This document shows positions 40,793 through 49,025 of a stretch of DNA of 64,000 nt, piece after piece. The notes beneath the pieces were generated by a model that saw only the letters and a list, made by a program, of their open reading frames with translations, searched no databases and was not told where the DNA came from. Where the stretch lies: the NCBI RefSeq assembly GCF_017573505.1, contig NZ_JAGEOJ010000021.1, positions 124,001 through 188,000 of the forward strand, given 5' to 3'. This DNA is from Actinomadura barringtoniae (GTDB lineage: Bacteria; Actinomycetota; Actinomycetes; Streptosporangiales; Streptosporangiaceae). The first letter of the stretch is position 1. Each line of letters starts with the position of its first letter. The position numbers and the translations under genes are program-made.

Positions 40793-41953
40793 ATGGTGGA
40801 GTTCCGGGTCGAACGACAGACGCTCGCCGAGGCCGTGGCCTGGGCGGCCCGCACGCTGCCCTCCCGCCCCGCGCTGCCGGTCCTGGCGGGCATGCTCATC
40901 GAGGCGGGCGACGACGGCGTCTCGGTGGCCGGGTTCGACTACGAGGTCTCGGCCAAGGCGGGCGTGGCCGCGATGGTCGCCGAGTCGGGCCGCGTTCTGG
41001 TGCCCGGCCGCCTGCTCGCCGAGATCGTACGCAACCTTCCTCCACAGCCTGTGGACATCTCCCTCAAGGGCACGGAGGTCGTGGTCCGCTGCGGCACCGC
41101 CGAGTTCGGGCTGCAGACCATGCCGGTCGAGGACTACCCCACGCTGCCCGAGCCGCCCGGCGTAGCGGGCACGATCCCCGGCGAGCTGTTCACCGCCGCC
41201 GTCGCGCAGGTCTCACCGGCCGCCGGACGCGACGACACCCTGCCCATGCTGACCGGTGTACGGATCGATTTCGAGGGCGACACGATGTGGCTGGCCTGCA
41301 CGGACCGCTACCGCATCGCCGCCCGCGAGCTCACCTGGTCGCCCGCCGACCCTGAATTCAAGGCGGGGATCGTGGTCCCGGCGCGGACGCTGGCCGACAC
41401 CGCCAAGGCGATCCGTTCCGGCGACGAGGTCACGATCAACCTGGCGGGCGGCAGCGGCACCGACACCCTGATCGGCATCGAGAGCGGCGGCCGCCGCATG
41501 ACCACGCGCCTGCTGGACGACCAGTACATCAACTACCGGACCCGCCTCACCGGCACCTGGACGTCCGTCGCCCGCGTCCGTACCGCCACGTTCGTCGAGG
41601 CGATCAAGCGCGTCGCCCTGGTCACCGAACGCAACACCCCGCTCCGCCTGGCCTTCTCCGCCGACGAGGTCCAGATCCGCGCCGCCTCGGGCGACGCAGC
41701 GCGCGCGAACGAGTCCCAGTCCGCTCAGCTCACGGGCGATGAGATCGACATCGCGTTCAGCCCGCAGTACCTGCTCGACGGCCTGGCCGGCATCGACACC
41801 AAGTACGCCCGCCTGCAGTGCACCACCCCGACCAAGCCCGCCCTCCTCAGCGCGATCCCTGACCCCGAGGGCGGCGAAGAGGAGGAGGCGCCGGAGAGCG
41901 ACGAGGACACCGGCTTCCGCTACCTGCTCATGCCCATCCGCCTCAACGCCTGA
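40793..41953 (+). CDS. DNA polymerase III beta-type sliding clamp, stand-alone
   Basis: A 386-residue three-domain beta clamp. Domain 1 'FRVERQTLAEAVAWAARTLPSRPALPVLAGMLIEA', domain 2 'PGELFTAAVAQVSPAAGRDDTLPMLTGVRIDFEGDTMWLACTDRYRIAAREL', domain 3 'DIAFSPQYLLDGLAGIDTKYARLQ' ending 'FRYLLMPIRLNA', which carries the clamp-binding pocket. An acidic insert 'EGGEEEEAPESDEDTG' precedes the last strand. Neither dnaA nor recF is nearby, so this is likely a paralogue of the housekeeping dnaN, close to alkylation-repair genes. If the genome has only one clamp gene, this would instead be dnaN. The ATG at 40793 sits 6 bases after GAGAGG. Confidence 0.9.
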   Translation: MVEFRVERQTLAEAVAWAARTLPSRPALPVLAGMLIEAGDDGVSVAGFDYEVSAKAGVAAMVAESGRVLVPGRLLAEIVRNLPPQPVDISLKGTEVVVRCGTAEFGLQTMPVEDYPTLPEPPGVAGTIPGELFTAAVAQVSPAAGRDDTLPMLTGVRIDFEGDTMWLACTDRYRIAARELTWSPADPEFKAGIVVPARTLADTAKAIRSGDEVTINLAGGSGTDTLIGIESGGRRMTTRLLDDQYINYRTRLTGTWTSVARVRTATFVEAIKRVALVTERNTPLRLAFSADEVQIRAASGDAARANESQSAQLTGDEIDIAFSPQYLLDGLAGIDTKYARLQCTTPTKPALLSAIPDPEGGEEEEAPESDEDTGFRYLLMPIRLNA

Positions 41954-41968
41954 TCCCCGCGCGGGTCC

Positions 41969-42808
41969 TCAGAGGTTCGTGGCGGTACGGATCAGGCCTG
42001 CCAAGGCCTGGGAACGGCTGTGCGGCGGCCAGGCGATCACCGTGGTGACGGTGGGCGCGTCCAGGACGGGGACGGCGGCCAGGTTGCCGTGCAGGTTGAC
42101 GCGGCACGACTCCGGCAGGACGGCCACCGTCCGGCCGAGCGAGATCAACTGGTAGAGCTGCGCGTTGTCCCGGACCACGGGCCCCGGGCCGTCCCGGTAC
42201 GTCCCGTCCCGGCGCGGCCAGCGCGGCATCGGCAGGTCGGGCAGGTCGGCGACGTCGGCCATCTTCAGGCTGGTCCGGGTGGTGAGCGGGTGCCCGGCGG
42301 GCAGGACCGCGACCTGGTCCTCTCGCAGCAGCTCCTCGGTGTCGAGCCCGGACGTCGAGTCGTACGGGAGGTGCAGCAGCGCCACGTCGGCCCGCCCGTC
42401 GCGCAGCAGCCGCTCCTGCTCGCCGGGCCCGCAGAGGTGAACGTCGATGCGGACGGAGTCGGGCTCGGCGGCGTAGGCGTCGAGGAGCTTGGGCAGCAGT
42501 TCGTTGGACGCCCCGGCCTTGGTGACCAGGACCAGCCCGGCGTGGCCGTTCGCGGCCCGGCGGGTGCGGCGGTCGGCGGCGTCGACCGCGTCGAGGGCCG
42601 CCCGGCCCTCGCGCAGCAGCACCGCTCCGGCCTCGGTCAACGTGACCGTACGGCTCGTACGCTGCAGCAGGGCCACGCCGAGCCGCCGTTCCAGCTGCTG
42701 GATCGCGCGCGAGAGGGGCGGCTGCGCCATTCCGAGACGTTCCGCCGCCCGGCCGAAGTGCAGCTCCTCGGCGACCGCCACGAAGTACCGCAACTCCCGC
42801 GTCTCCAT
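41969..42808 (-). CDS. LysR family transcriptional regulator
   Basis: A 279-residue regulator: HTH residues 1-60 ('METRELRYFVAVAEELHFGRAAERLGMAQPPLSRAIQQLERRLGVALLQRTSRTVTLTEAG') and a periplasmic-binding-like effector domain ('GLVLVTKAGASNELLPKLLDAYAAE', 'REDQVAVLPAGHPL'). It is divergent from the SDR gene at 42953, with a palindrome between them, so control of that gene is likely. The ATG at 42808 begins the conserved HTH. Confidence 0.95.
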   Translation of the reverse strand: METRELRYFVAVAEELHFGRAAERLGMAQPPLSRAIQQLERRLGVALLQRTSRTVTLTEAGAVLLREGRAALDAVDAADRRTRRAANGHAGLVLVTKAGASNELLPKLLDAYAAEPDSVRIDVHLCGPGEQERLLRDGRADVALLHLPYDSTSGLDTEELLREDQVAVLPAGHPLTTRTSLKMADVADLPDLPMPRWPRRDGTYRDGPGPVVRDNAQLYQLISLGRTVAVLPESCRVNLHGNLAAVPVLDAPTVTTVIAWPPHSRSQALAGLIRTATNL

Positions 42809-42880
42809 GCCCGTCACGGTACCCGCGGGACAGCGCATTCGGATTCGGCGAACGATGTTTTCGCTGATGAGAGTGGATTG

Positions 42881-42895
42881 ATACTCGGGGAGTAT
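42881..42895. promoter_or_regulatory. LysR-type operator palindrome
   Basis: ATACTC-GGG-GAGTAT lies between the divergent LysR and SDR genes and fits the T-N11-A rule of LysR boxes; the match extends outward (TTGATACTC / GAGTATTGA). It is the best candidate site for the regulator. Confidence 0.65.
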
Positions 42896-42952
42896 TGATG
42901 CTCACCCAAACGGTGTTGGAGGTCCGAGTGGGGTCCGGGACACGATCAATGC

Positions 42953-43684
42953 ATGAGTGAGAACACGATCGCGCTGGTCACCGGCGCGAACAAGGGGATC
43001 GGATTCGAGATCGCGGCCGGCCTGGGCGCGCTCGGCTGGAGCGTCGGCGTCGGCGCCCGGAACGACGAGCGCCGCGAGGCCGCCGTGGCCAAGCTGCGCG
43101 CGGCCGGAGCCGACGCGTTCGGCGTCCCGCTCGACGTGACCGACGACGCGAGCGTCGAGGCCGCCGCCCGGCTGATCGAGGAACGCGGCGGACGGCTGGA
43201 CGTGCTCGTCAACAACGCGGGCGTGACCGGCGGCATGCCGCAGCAGCCCACCGACGTCGACCTCGACACCGTCCGCACGGCCGTCGAGACCAACGTCATC
43301 GGCGTCATCCGCGTGACCAACGCGCTGCTGCCGCTGCTGCACCGCTCGGAGTCGCCGCGGATCATCAACATGTCCAGCACGGTCGGCTCCCTCACCCGGC
43401 AGAGCGACCCCGACACCGAGAACCAGGTCGGCCCGCTGTCGGTCGCGTACTCGCCGTCCAAGACGTTCCTCAACGCCGTCACGGTCCAGTACGCGCGGGA
43501 GCTGCGCGGCACCAAGTTCCTGATCAACGCCGCCTGCCCGGGGTACGTCGCGACCGACCTCAACGGCTTCCGCGGCGTCCGTACCCCCGAGCAGGGCGCG
43601 GCCATCGCCATCAAGCTCGCGACCATGCCCGCCGACGGCCCCAGCGGCTCCTACTTCGACGACGACGGCGTCATCCCCTGGTAG
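42953..43684 (+). CDS. SDR family oxidoreductase (carbonyl reductase-like)
   Basis: A 243-residue SDR: 'ALVTGANKGIGFEIAAGLGALG', 'DVTDDASVEAAARLIEERGGRLDVLVNNAGVTGG', 'IINMSSTVGSLTRQSD', 'YSPSKTFLNAVTVQYARELRG' (YxxxK) and 'NAACPGYVATDLNGFRG'. The GANKGIG start and the Ser/Tyr/Lys set are those of carbonyl reductase-like enzymes that reduce quinones or ketones with NADPH. Probably controlled by the divergent LysR protein. Confidence 0.94.
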   Translation: MSENTIALVTGANKGIGFEIAAGLGALGWSVGVGARNDERREAAVAKLRAAGADAFGVPLDVTDDASVEAAARLIEERGGRLDVLVNNAGVTGGMPQQPTDVDLDTVRTAVETNVIGVIRVTNALLPLLHRSESPRIINMSSTVGSLTRQSDPDTENQVGPLSVAYSPSKTFLNAVTVQYARELRGTKFLINAACPGYVATDLNGFRGVRTPEQGAAIAIKLATMPADGPSGSYFDDDGVIPW

Positions 43685-44209
43685 TGCCCACGCCTGGTAC
43701 TGCCCGCGCCGCCAGCGCCATCGAGTCGGCCAACCCCCCGCAGCCGAGCCTCCGCGCCCGGGCCTGCGGGCCCGGGCCTGCGCGTCCGGGCCTGCGCGTC
43801 TGGGGCTGCGCGTCTGGGTTTCCGCGTCTGGGCTTGCGCGCTTGGGCCTGCGCGTCTGGGTTTCCGCGCCTGGGCTTGCGCGTCTGGGGCTGCGCGTCTG
43901 GGGCTTGCGCGTCTGGGGCTGCGCGTCTGGGTTTCCGCGTCTGGGGCTGCGCGTCTGGGTTTCCGCGTCTGGGGCTGCGCGTCTGGGTTTCCGCGTCTGG
44001 GGCTGCGCGTCTGGGGCTGAGCACCTGGATTTCCGCGTTTGGGCCTGCGCGCTTGGGCCTGCGCCTCTGGGGCTCCGGGCCTGGGTTTGCGCGCCTGGGT
44101 TTCCGCGCCGGGCCTGCGCGCGCGGGGGCTGCGCGTCCGGGCCTGCGCGTCCGGGCTTCACCGCCTGGGGCTGCGTCGGGGCGGGCCGGTGGGGCGGGGC
44201 GTTCGGGGG
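43685..44209. repeat. about 29-copy 14-bp minisatellite
   Basis: From about 43753 to 44158 a 14-bp unit is tandemly repeated some 29 times. Variants are GCGTCTGGGGCTGC, GCGTCTGGGTTTCC and GCGCCTGGGCCTGC, with two types alternating in places (GGGGCTGC then GGGTTTCC), which means a 28-bp higher-order unit. One copy has 15 bp. It separates two convergent genes. Fourteen is not a multiple of three, so the long frames through it are not genes. Confidence 0.9.
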
Positions 44210-45319
44210 TCAGTTTTCGGTGGAGCGGGCGGTGATGGAGGACTCGACGGGGCCGGTGGCGCTGGTGGCCTGGTGGGAGCCGACCATCCAGACGCTGCCG
44301 GGCAGGGACGCCGAGGCGAGCCAGACGGCGGTGTCGCCCATGGGGTGCGGGGACGCGGTCACCGACCAGCGGCGGCCGTCGAAGTGGGCCAGTTCCCCGC
44401 GGCCGCCGGCGACCCAGATGTCGTCGGGGGCGAGGGCGGTGATCGTGTTGGCGGCGGTGATGGGCGCCTTGACGCGGCTCCACTTGCGGCCGTTCCAGCG
44501 CAGGACGCGGTCGCGGCCCACGGCCCAGGCGTCGTCGGCGGCGATCGCGGCGACGCCGGTCAGCGGGAACCTGGTGGACGGGCTGGGGACCTGGGCCCAG
44601 GAGGCGCCGTCGTAATGCATGATCAGGCCGGCGCGGTCGGCGGCGCCCACGGCCCACACGTCGGTGGGCGACGTTCCGGAGACGGCCAGCAGCTTGCCCC
44701 TGGCGATCGGGGGAGTGGTCTCCGGGTGCCAGGCCTTGCCGTCCCAGTGGATCGCGACCGGGCCCGCGGGCCTCGTGGCGGAGCCAGCGGAAGCCGCGGT
44801 GCCCGCGGTGCCCGCGCCGCTCACGGCGGAGGCCGCGGCGCCCGCCGGGCCCCAGGAGAAGCCGTGGCCGACCGCCCAGGCCTCGGCGCCGAACATCGCC
44901 ACGTCGGTCAGGACGTAGTCGCGGGCGGCGTCGGGGGCCGTCCAGCTCGCCCAGGACGAACCGTTCCAATGCTGCACGAGCGGGACCTCGGTGCCGGCGA
45001 GCCGGTCGAACCCGCCGCCCACGGCGATCGCGCCCTCGGATGAACGGGAGATGCCCTGGAATCCCGCGCCGAGGAGGGCGGCGTCGGCGGCCGGGCCGGG
45101 CGGAACGGCCCAGGCCGTGCCGTCCCAGCGGGCGAGGAGCGGCTGCTGGGCGGCGTGCCCGGCGACCCAGATCTCCTCGGGGGAAGCGGCGGCGACGCCG
45201 TTCAGCATGTGCGGGATCTCGACGACCGCCGGCGCGATGGGTCGCCAGGCGGCGGCGTCGGGAAGCACCATCACCGCGCCCTTGACTCCGGCGCGATCGT
45301 GCGTCTCTCGTCGGTTCAC
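44210..45319 (-). CDS. beta-propeller-like repeat protein
   Basis: A 369-residue protein with six or seven copies of a 45-50-residue motif: 'ASPEEIWVAGHAAQQPLLARWDGTAWAV', 'GTSPTDVWAVGAADRAGLIMHYDGASWAQV', 'IAADDAWAVGRDRVLRWNGRKWSRV', 'LAPDDIWVAGGRGELAHFDGRRWSV'. The D-D-I-W-A-V-G ... H-W-D-G-x-x-W pattern is that of bacterial propellers of unknown ligand. No signal peptide is visible at the GTG start (45319), so it may be cytosolic. Residues 175-200 are an Ala/Gly-rich insert between blades. Confidence 0.85.
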   Translation of the reverse strand: MNRRETHDRAGVKGAVMVLPDAAAWRPIAPAVVEIPHMLNGVAAASPEEIWVAGHAAQQPLLARWDGTAWAVPPGPAADAALLGAGFQGISRSSEGAIAVGGGFDRLAGTEVPLVQHWNGSSWASWTAPDAARDYVLTDVAMFGAEAWAVGHGFSWGPAGAAASAVSGAGTAGTAASAGSATRPAGPVAIHWDGKAWHPETTPPIARGKLLAVSGTSPTDVWAVGAADRAGLIMHYDGASWAQVPSPSTRFPLTGVAAIAADDAWAVGRDRVLRWNGRKWSRVKAPITAANTITALAPDDIWVAGGRGELAHFDGRRWSVTASPHPMGDTAVWLASASLPGSVWMVGSHQATSATGPVESSITARSTEN

Positions 45320-45457
45320 CGCTCAGGGCCTCTCAGCATCAGACGACAGATCATCGTGCGGGATCATCGACCGTCCGAAGGTGTCTTGACAAGCGTACGC
45401 ACAAAGCTTCAACGAATCTGCTTCCGTGGCCCGTTCCAGGCGATCAGGGCATACCGG

Positions 45458-46042
45458 TCAAAGGTCCAGGACGGCGAGGATGAAGTGCAGGTCGTGGCTC
45501 CCTTCATTGCCGTACGCGTGCGGCCGGTCGCCCACGAACACCGCGGCCATCCCGGCCTCCAGCACGTCGACGTGACCGTCCACGTGCAGTGAGAGTGTTC
45601 CCTCTTCTACATATACGGCCTCTTTCGTCCCGGGGACGTGTGGTTCGCTTTCTCTTTGCTCTCCTGGGCGAAGTTCCCACCGCCACAGCTCCAGTGACGG
45701 GCGCGGATCACTGCCGCCGAGCAGGGTTCCGAGGCCGCCGTTCGGCCCGCGCCACAGCACCACCTGCCGGTTCGGCGGGAACACCCGGACCGGCGGCTCC
45801 TCGGTGACCTGAACGAGCCGGGTGAGCGGCACCCCGAGCGCCTCGGAGATCCGGATCAGCGTGCTCAGGTTGGGGTTGCCGCGGCCCTGCTCCAGCCCGA
45901 CCAGGACGCCCTTGCTGACGCCCGCCCGCGCGGCCAGCTCGTCCAGGCTCCAGCCGTGCCCGCCGCGCAGCGATCGCACGGTCTTGGCGACGGCCTCGCC
46001 GATGTCCTCGCTCACGAACGCTCCTCGATCATCCTCGATCAC
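45458..46042 (-). CDS. XRE-cupin transcriptional regulator
   Basis: A 194-residue regulator: HTH residues 15-75 ('IGEAVAKTVRSLRGGHGWSLDELAARAGVSKGVLVGLEQGRGNPNLSTLIRISEALGVPL') and a C-terminal cupin ('SLELWRWELRPGEQRESEPHVPGTKEAVYVEEGTLSLHVDGHVDVLEAGMAAVFVGDRPHAYGNEG') that would bind a small ligand. It is divergent from the B3/B4 gene at 46085 with only 42 bp between, so it probably regulates that gene and itself. Confidence 0.93.
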   Translation of the reverse strand: MIEDDRGAFVSEDIGEAVAKTVRSLRGGHGWSLDELAARAGVSKGVLVGLEQGRGNPNLSTLIRISEALGVPLTRLVQVTEEPPVRVFPPNRQVVLWRGPNGGLGTLLGGSDPRPSLELWRWELRPGEQRESEPHVPGTKEAVYVEEGTLSLHVDGHVDVLEAGMAAVFVGDRPHAYGNEGSHDLHFILAVLDL

Positions 46043-46084
46043 AAGCCCTCTCGGTCGTTATAGTGCCATCAAGAGTCTATTAAA

Positions 46085-46990
46085 ATGACCGCTGACCTTG
46101 AGGTGAGGAGTGTAAGGATGCTGGACCGGATCGCCGTCGACCAGGCCGTGTTCGACCTGCGGCCGGACTTCGCGGTGCTCGTGATCACTGCCGAGGGACT
46201 GGTGAACGGTCCGAGCGACGCCGAAGCCGAGGCCTGGCTGGCCGCCGCCGCCAAGTCCGCCATCCCCGAAGCCGCCGGTGCTGCCGCCGCCGACGCCGCC
46301 ATCCCCGGAGCCGGTGTCGCCACCGCCGGAGCCGGTGCCGCCGATGGCCCTGCCGCTGGAGCCGGTGCCGCCGAGGTCGGTGTCGCCGACGCTGCCATCC
46401 GCGGAGCGGGTGCCGCCGAAGCGGGCGCGGCCGAAGCCAGTACCGGTGCTGGCGCTGGTGCGGGCTCGGCCGTTGAGGATCCGCATGTGGTCGCCTGGCG
46501 GGAGGCGTACCGCGCGTTCGGCGCCAAGCCACAGCGGACCCGGCCGTCGGTGGACGCGCTGCTCCGCCGAGCCGACGCCCTGCCCGCCATCAACAAGGTC
46601 GTGGACGCCTACAACGCGATCAGCGTCCAGTACCGCCTGCCGGTAGGCGGCGAGGACCTCGACGCCTACCAGGGACCGGCTCGCCTGATCCGCGCCACCG
46701 GCGACGAGCCGTTCGACGTGATCGCGGGCGGCGAGCCCGCCGTCGAGCACCCGTCCGCGGGCGAGGTCGTCTGGCGGGACGACGCGGGCGTGACCTGCAG
46801 ACGCTGGAACTGGCGGCAGTGCGTCCGCACCCGCGTCACCGAGTCCAGCAAGAACGTGCTGTTCCTGCTCGAGCGCCTTGAGCCGTACAGCCTCGACCGC
46901 CTTCAGGAGGCCGGCGAGGACCTGTCCGCCCGACTGCGCGCGATCTCCCCGGACGTCCGGATCCAAAGCCGCCTGATCGGCGGCGCCTGA
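46085..46990 (+). CDS. B3/B4 tRNA-binding-domain protein with Ala/Gly insert
   Basis: A 301-residue protein with a B3/B4 domain as in phenylalanyl-tRNA synthetase beta, a group thought to edit or sense aminoacyl products: 'HVVAWREAYRAFGAKPQRTRPSVDALLRRADALPAINKVVDAYNAISVQYRLPVGGEDLDAY', then 'VVWRDDAGVTCRRWNWRQCVRTRVTESSKNVLFLLERL'. Residues 54-132 are an Ala/Gly-rich insert ('AGAGAADGPAAGAGAAEVG'); relatives are about 230 residues. It is translationally coupled to the next gene (TGATG). Confidence 0.9.
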   Translation: MTADLEVRSVRMLDRIAVDQAVFDLRPDFAVLVITAEGLVNGPSDAEAEAWLAAAAKSAIPEAAGAAAADAAIPGAGVATAGAGAADGPAAGAGAAEVGVADAAIRGAGAAEAGAAEASTGAGAGAGSAVEDPHVVAWREAYRAFGAKPQRTRPSVDALLRRADALPAINKVVDAYNAISVQYRLPVGGEDLDAYQGPARLIRATGDEPFDVIAGGEPAVEHPSAGEVVWRDDAGVTCRRWNWRQCVRTRVTESSKNVLFLLERLEPYSLDRLQEAGEDLSARLRAISPDVRIQSRLIGGA

Positions 46991-48042
46991 TGGTGACACT
47001 GCTGGCGCTGGGCGCGGCGCTGGCGTACGGCGTCGCGGACTTCCTCGGCGGGGCCGTCGCCCGCCGTTCGACCGCCCTCAGAGCACTGCTGTGGTGCGTT
47101 CCGGCGGGGCTGCTGCTCGTCCTCGTCGCCACGGCCCTGACCGGCGGAACGCCCAGCGTCTCCGGCTTGGCCTGGGGATTCGGCGCCGGGCTGGCGGGCG
47201 GTACGGGCCTGATCACGTTCTACCGAGCCCTCGCCCGCGGCCCGATGAGCGTGGTCGCCCCGGTCTCGGCCCTCGCCGCCGCGATCCTGCCCGTGGCAGT
47301 CGGCCTCCTGCGCGGCGAGAAGCTCGACACGAACGTGATCCTGGGCGTCCTGCTCTGCCTGGTCGCGATCGGCCTGGTCAGCATGGAGAAGAACGACAAG
47401 AAGAAGGAAGAGACACCAGCCCATGGGCACCCTGCCCAGGGACGCCCTGCCCAGGGACGCCCTGCCCAGGGACGCCCTGCGCAGGGACGCCCCGCGCAGG
47501 GACGCCCCGCGCAGGGACACTCCGCGCAGGGACGCCCCGCCCCAGGGCACCCCGCCCCAGGGCACCCCGCATCGCGGCGTCCCGTCCAGGGGCGCGGCGT
47601 CCAGGGGCGCGGGCTCCTCGACAGCGGCCCTCTCATGGCGGGCATCTCGGGTGCCTGCTTCGGCATCTTCTTCATCATGCTCAAGCAGGCGGGCGATGGC
47701 GCAGGCCTTTGGCCCCTCGTCGCAGCCCGTACGGGCAACCTCGTGGTCATCGTCGTGGCGTTCATCTTCATGGCGCGCATGGGGGAGACCGGCCCCAAGG
47801 TCTCAGGCCGCTTCCTGATAGGCCTCGCCCTGCTTTCGGGAGCCTTGGACGCCTCGGCCAACGCGTTGTACTTCCTCGCCGTACAGGACGGCATGCTCAG
47901 CCTGGCCGCCGTACTGACCTCCCTCTACCCGGCCATCACGGTGCTGCTGGCCCGGGTCGCCTATAGCGAACGCCTTCGCGTCGTACAGCAAGTAGGCCTC
48001 GCCATAGCCGCAGCGGGCGTGGCACTCGTCACGGTCGGCTGA
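46990..48042 (+). CDS. EamA-type DMT transporter with repeat loop
   Basis: A 350-residue, ten-helix metabolite exporter: first half 'MVTLLALGAALAYGVADFLGGAVARR' to 'VILGVLLCLVAIGLVSMEK', second half 'PLMAGISGACFGIFFIMLKQAG' to 'LRVVQQVGLAIAAAGVALVTVG'. Between the halves, residues 144-214 hold about fourteen five-residue units of the GRPAQ/GHPAP type, encoded by a 15-bp DNA repeat (47424-47610); relatives have a short loop here. It follows the B3/B4 gene with one shared base and ends at a strong terminator, so the pair forms an operon, perhaps under the XRE-cupin protein. Confidence 0.92.
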   Translation: MVTLLALGAALAYGVADFLGGAVARRSTALRALLWCVPAGLLLVLVATALTGGTPSVSGLAWGFGAGLAGGTGLITFYRALARGPMSVVAPVSALAAAILPVAVGLLRGEKLDTNVILGVLLCLVAIGLVSMEKNDKKKEETPAHGHPAQGRPAQGRPAQGRPAQGRPAQGRPAQGHSAQGRPAPGHPAPGHPASRRPVQGRGVQGRGLLDSGPLMAGISGACFGIFFIMLKQAGDGAGLWPLVAARTGNLVVIVVAFIFMARMGETGPKVSGRFLIGLALLSGALDASANALYFLAVQDGMLSLAAVLTSLYPAITVLLARVAYSERLRVVQQVGLAIAAAGVALVTVG

Positions 48043-48077
48043 TCCGTACGAACCGGGCCCCGGATGCAAGCATGAGG

Positions 48078-48120
48078 GGAGCCGTGGCCAGAGGGGCGTC
48101 CCAGGCCACGGCTCCTTCTT
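48078..48120 (+). terminator. terminator after the DMT gene, usable from both sides
   Basis: GGAGCCGTGGCC and GGCCACGGCTCC form a perfect 12-bp stem with a 14-base loop, followed by TTCTTCT. It lies between convergent genes and could also end the roadblock operon. Confidence 0.92.
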
Positions 48121-48124
48121 CTGC

Positions 48125-48553
48125 TCACAGGCCGGCGTGGTCTTTGACCACTCGCCTCGCCTGCGCGAACAGCATTCCGACGTTCACCGACTTACGGCAG
48201 ACGATGACCGCGACGACGTCCTCGCGGGAGTTCATGCGCAGGAAGAGATGGGTCACGTTGTCGCTGTTGACCAGGACCTCCTGGAAGTAGTGCTGGTCGC
48301 TGTCCAGGCCGCGGCGCTCCTTGAAGACGTCCTCGATCATGACGACCGTGCGGCCCTGGAAGAGGTCGAGCGTCGCGCCGGCGAGCAGGTCCATGACCTC
48401 CGGCGGGTGGCTCTCCACGGTCTCGTACGCGAGCAGCATCCCGGTGGACATGTCCACCACGCCCGCCGCGACGCAGTCGGGCACGTCCGCCTGCAACGTC
48501 TTGACGAGTGAGGCGACCTGGTCGCCGAAGCCCGCGTTGTGTTTGTTCGGCAT
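48125..48553 (-). CDS. roadblock/LC7 domain protein
   Basis: A 142-residue roadblock-fold protein: 'VASLVKTLQADVPDCVAAGVVDMSTGMLLAYETVESHPPEVMDLLAGATLDLFQGRTVVMIEDVFKERRG' and 'FLRMNSREDVVAVIVCRKSVNVGMLFAQARRVV'. Actinobacterial roadblock proteins act with Ras-like GTPases or in gliding and differentiation switches; no GTPase gene is present here. ATG after AAGGAGAA. It is last of a three-gene minus-strand cluster. Confidence 0.9.
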   Translation of the reverse strand: MPNKHNAGFGDQVASLVKTLQADVPDCVAAGVVDMSTGMLLAYETVESHPPEVMDLLAGATLDLFQGRTVVMIEDVFKERRGLDSDQHYFQEVLVNSDNVTHLFLRMNSREDVVAVIVCRKSVNVGMLFAQARRVVKDHAGL

Positions 48554-48555
48554 TC

Positions 48556-48930
48556 CTATTCTCCTTCGATGAGGATCGAACCGATCCGATCTAGGGTCGG
48601 CTGCGAGTCGCTGTGCAGCCGTCCGATGTCCAGGCCCTCGTCGCCGAGGACGACCATCAGCGCCAGGTCCCCGAGTGCGTACACGGCCGTGTATCCGCGG
48701 CTGCAATAGGCGACCGCCTGATCGAGCGCGCCCTGGTCGGCGACCGTCACCGTGCGCCGGGCTATCCCGAGGCCGGCCGCGGCCACCGCCGCGAGACTGT
48801 GCGGGTCGATGCCGTCCCCGGTGTCGGCGGCGACGAGCAGGCCGTCGACGGCGGCCACCACGGTGCCGGTGACTCCGGTGATCTGCTCCCGCAGTCCCCG
48901 CATCTCGGCGAGCATTGCGTCGTGATTCAT
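48556..48930 (-). CDS. roadblock/LC7 domain protein
   Basis: A 124-residue roadblock protein: 'EMRGLREQITGVTGTVVAAVDGLLVAADTGDGIDPHSLAAVAAAGLGIARRTVTVADQGALDQAVAYCSRGYTAVYALGDLALMVVLG'. It is a different subgroup from the next gene, so they may form a heterodimer. The stop is 2 bp from the start of the downstream roadblock gene, which indicates translational coupling. ATG at 48930 after AGGAGAT. Confidence 0.9.
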   Translation of the reverse strand: MNHDAMLAEMRGLREQITGVTGTVVAAVDGLLVAADTGDGIDPHSLAAVAAAGLGIARRTVTVADQGALDQAVAYCSRGYTAVYALGDLALMVVLGDEGLDIGRLHSDSQPTLDRIGSILIEGE

Positions 48931-49025
48931 GGCTGATCTCCTCGCGGATGTGCGCACATAAGAACTCCAGAACGCGCTCTTTGTCCGCTCCTCGCACGCC
49001 TTTCACCGGCATGCGCCGTCCGATT

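Noticed and set aside
43671..44969. Long frames through the 14-bp array on both strands
   Set aside because: The period is not a multiple of three, so each frame reads all three registers of the repeat; the minus-strand one also overlaps the propeller gene in another frame.
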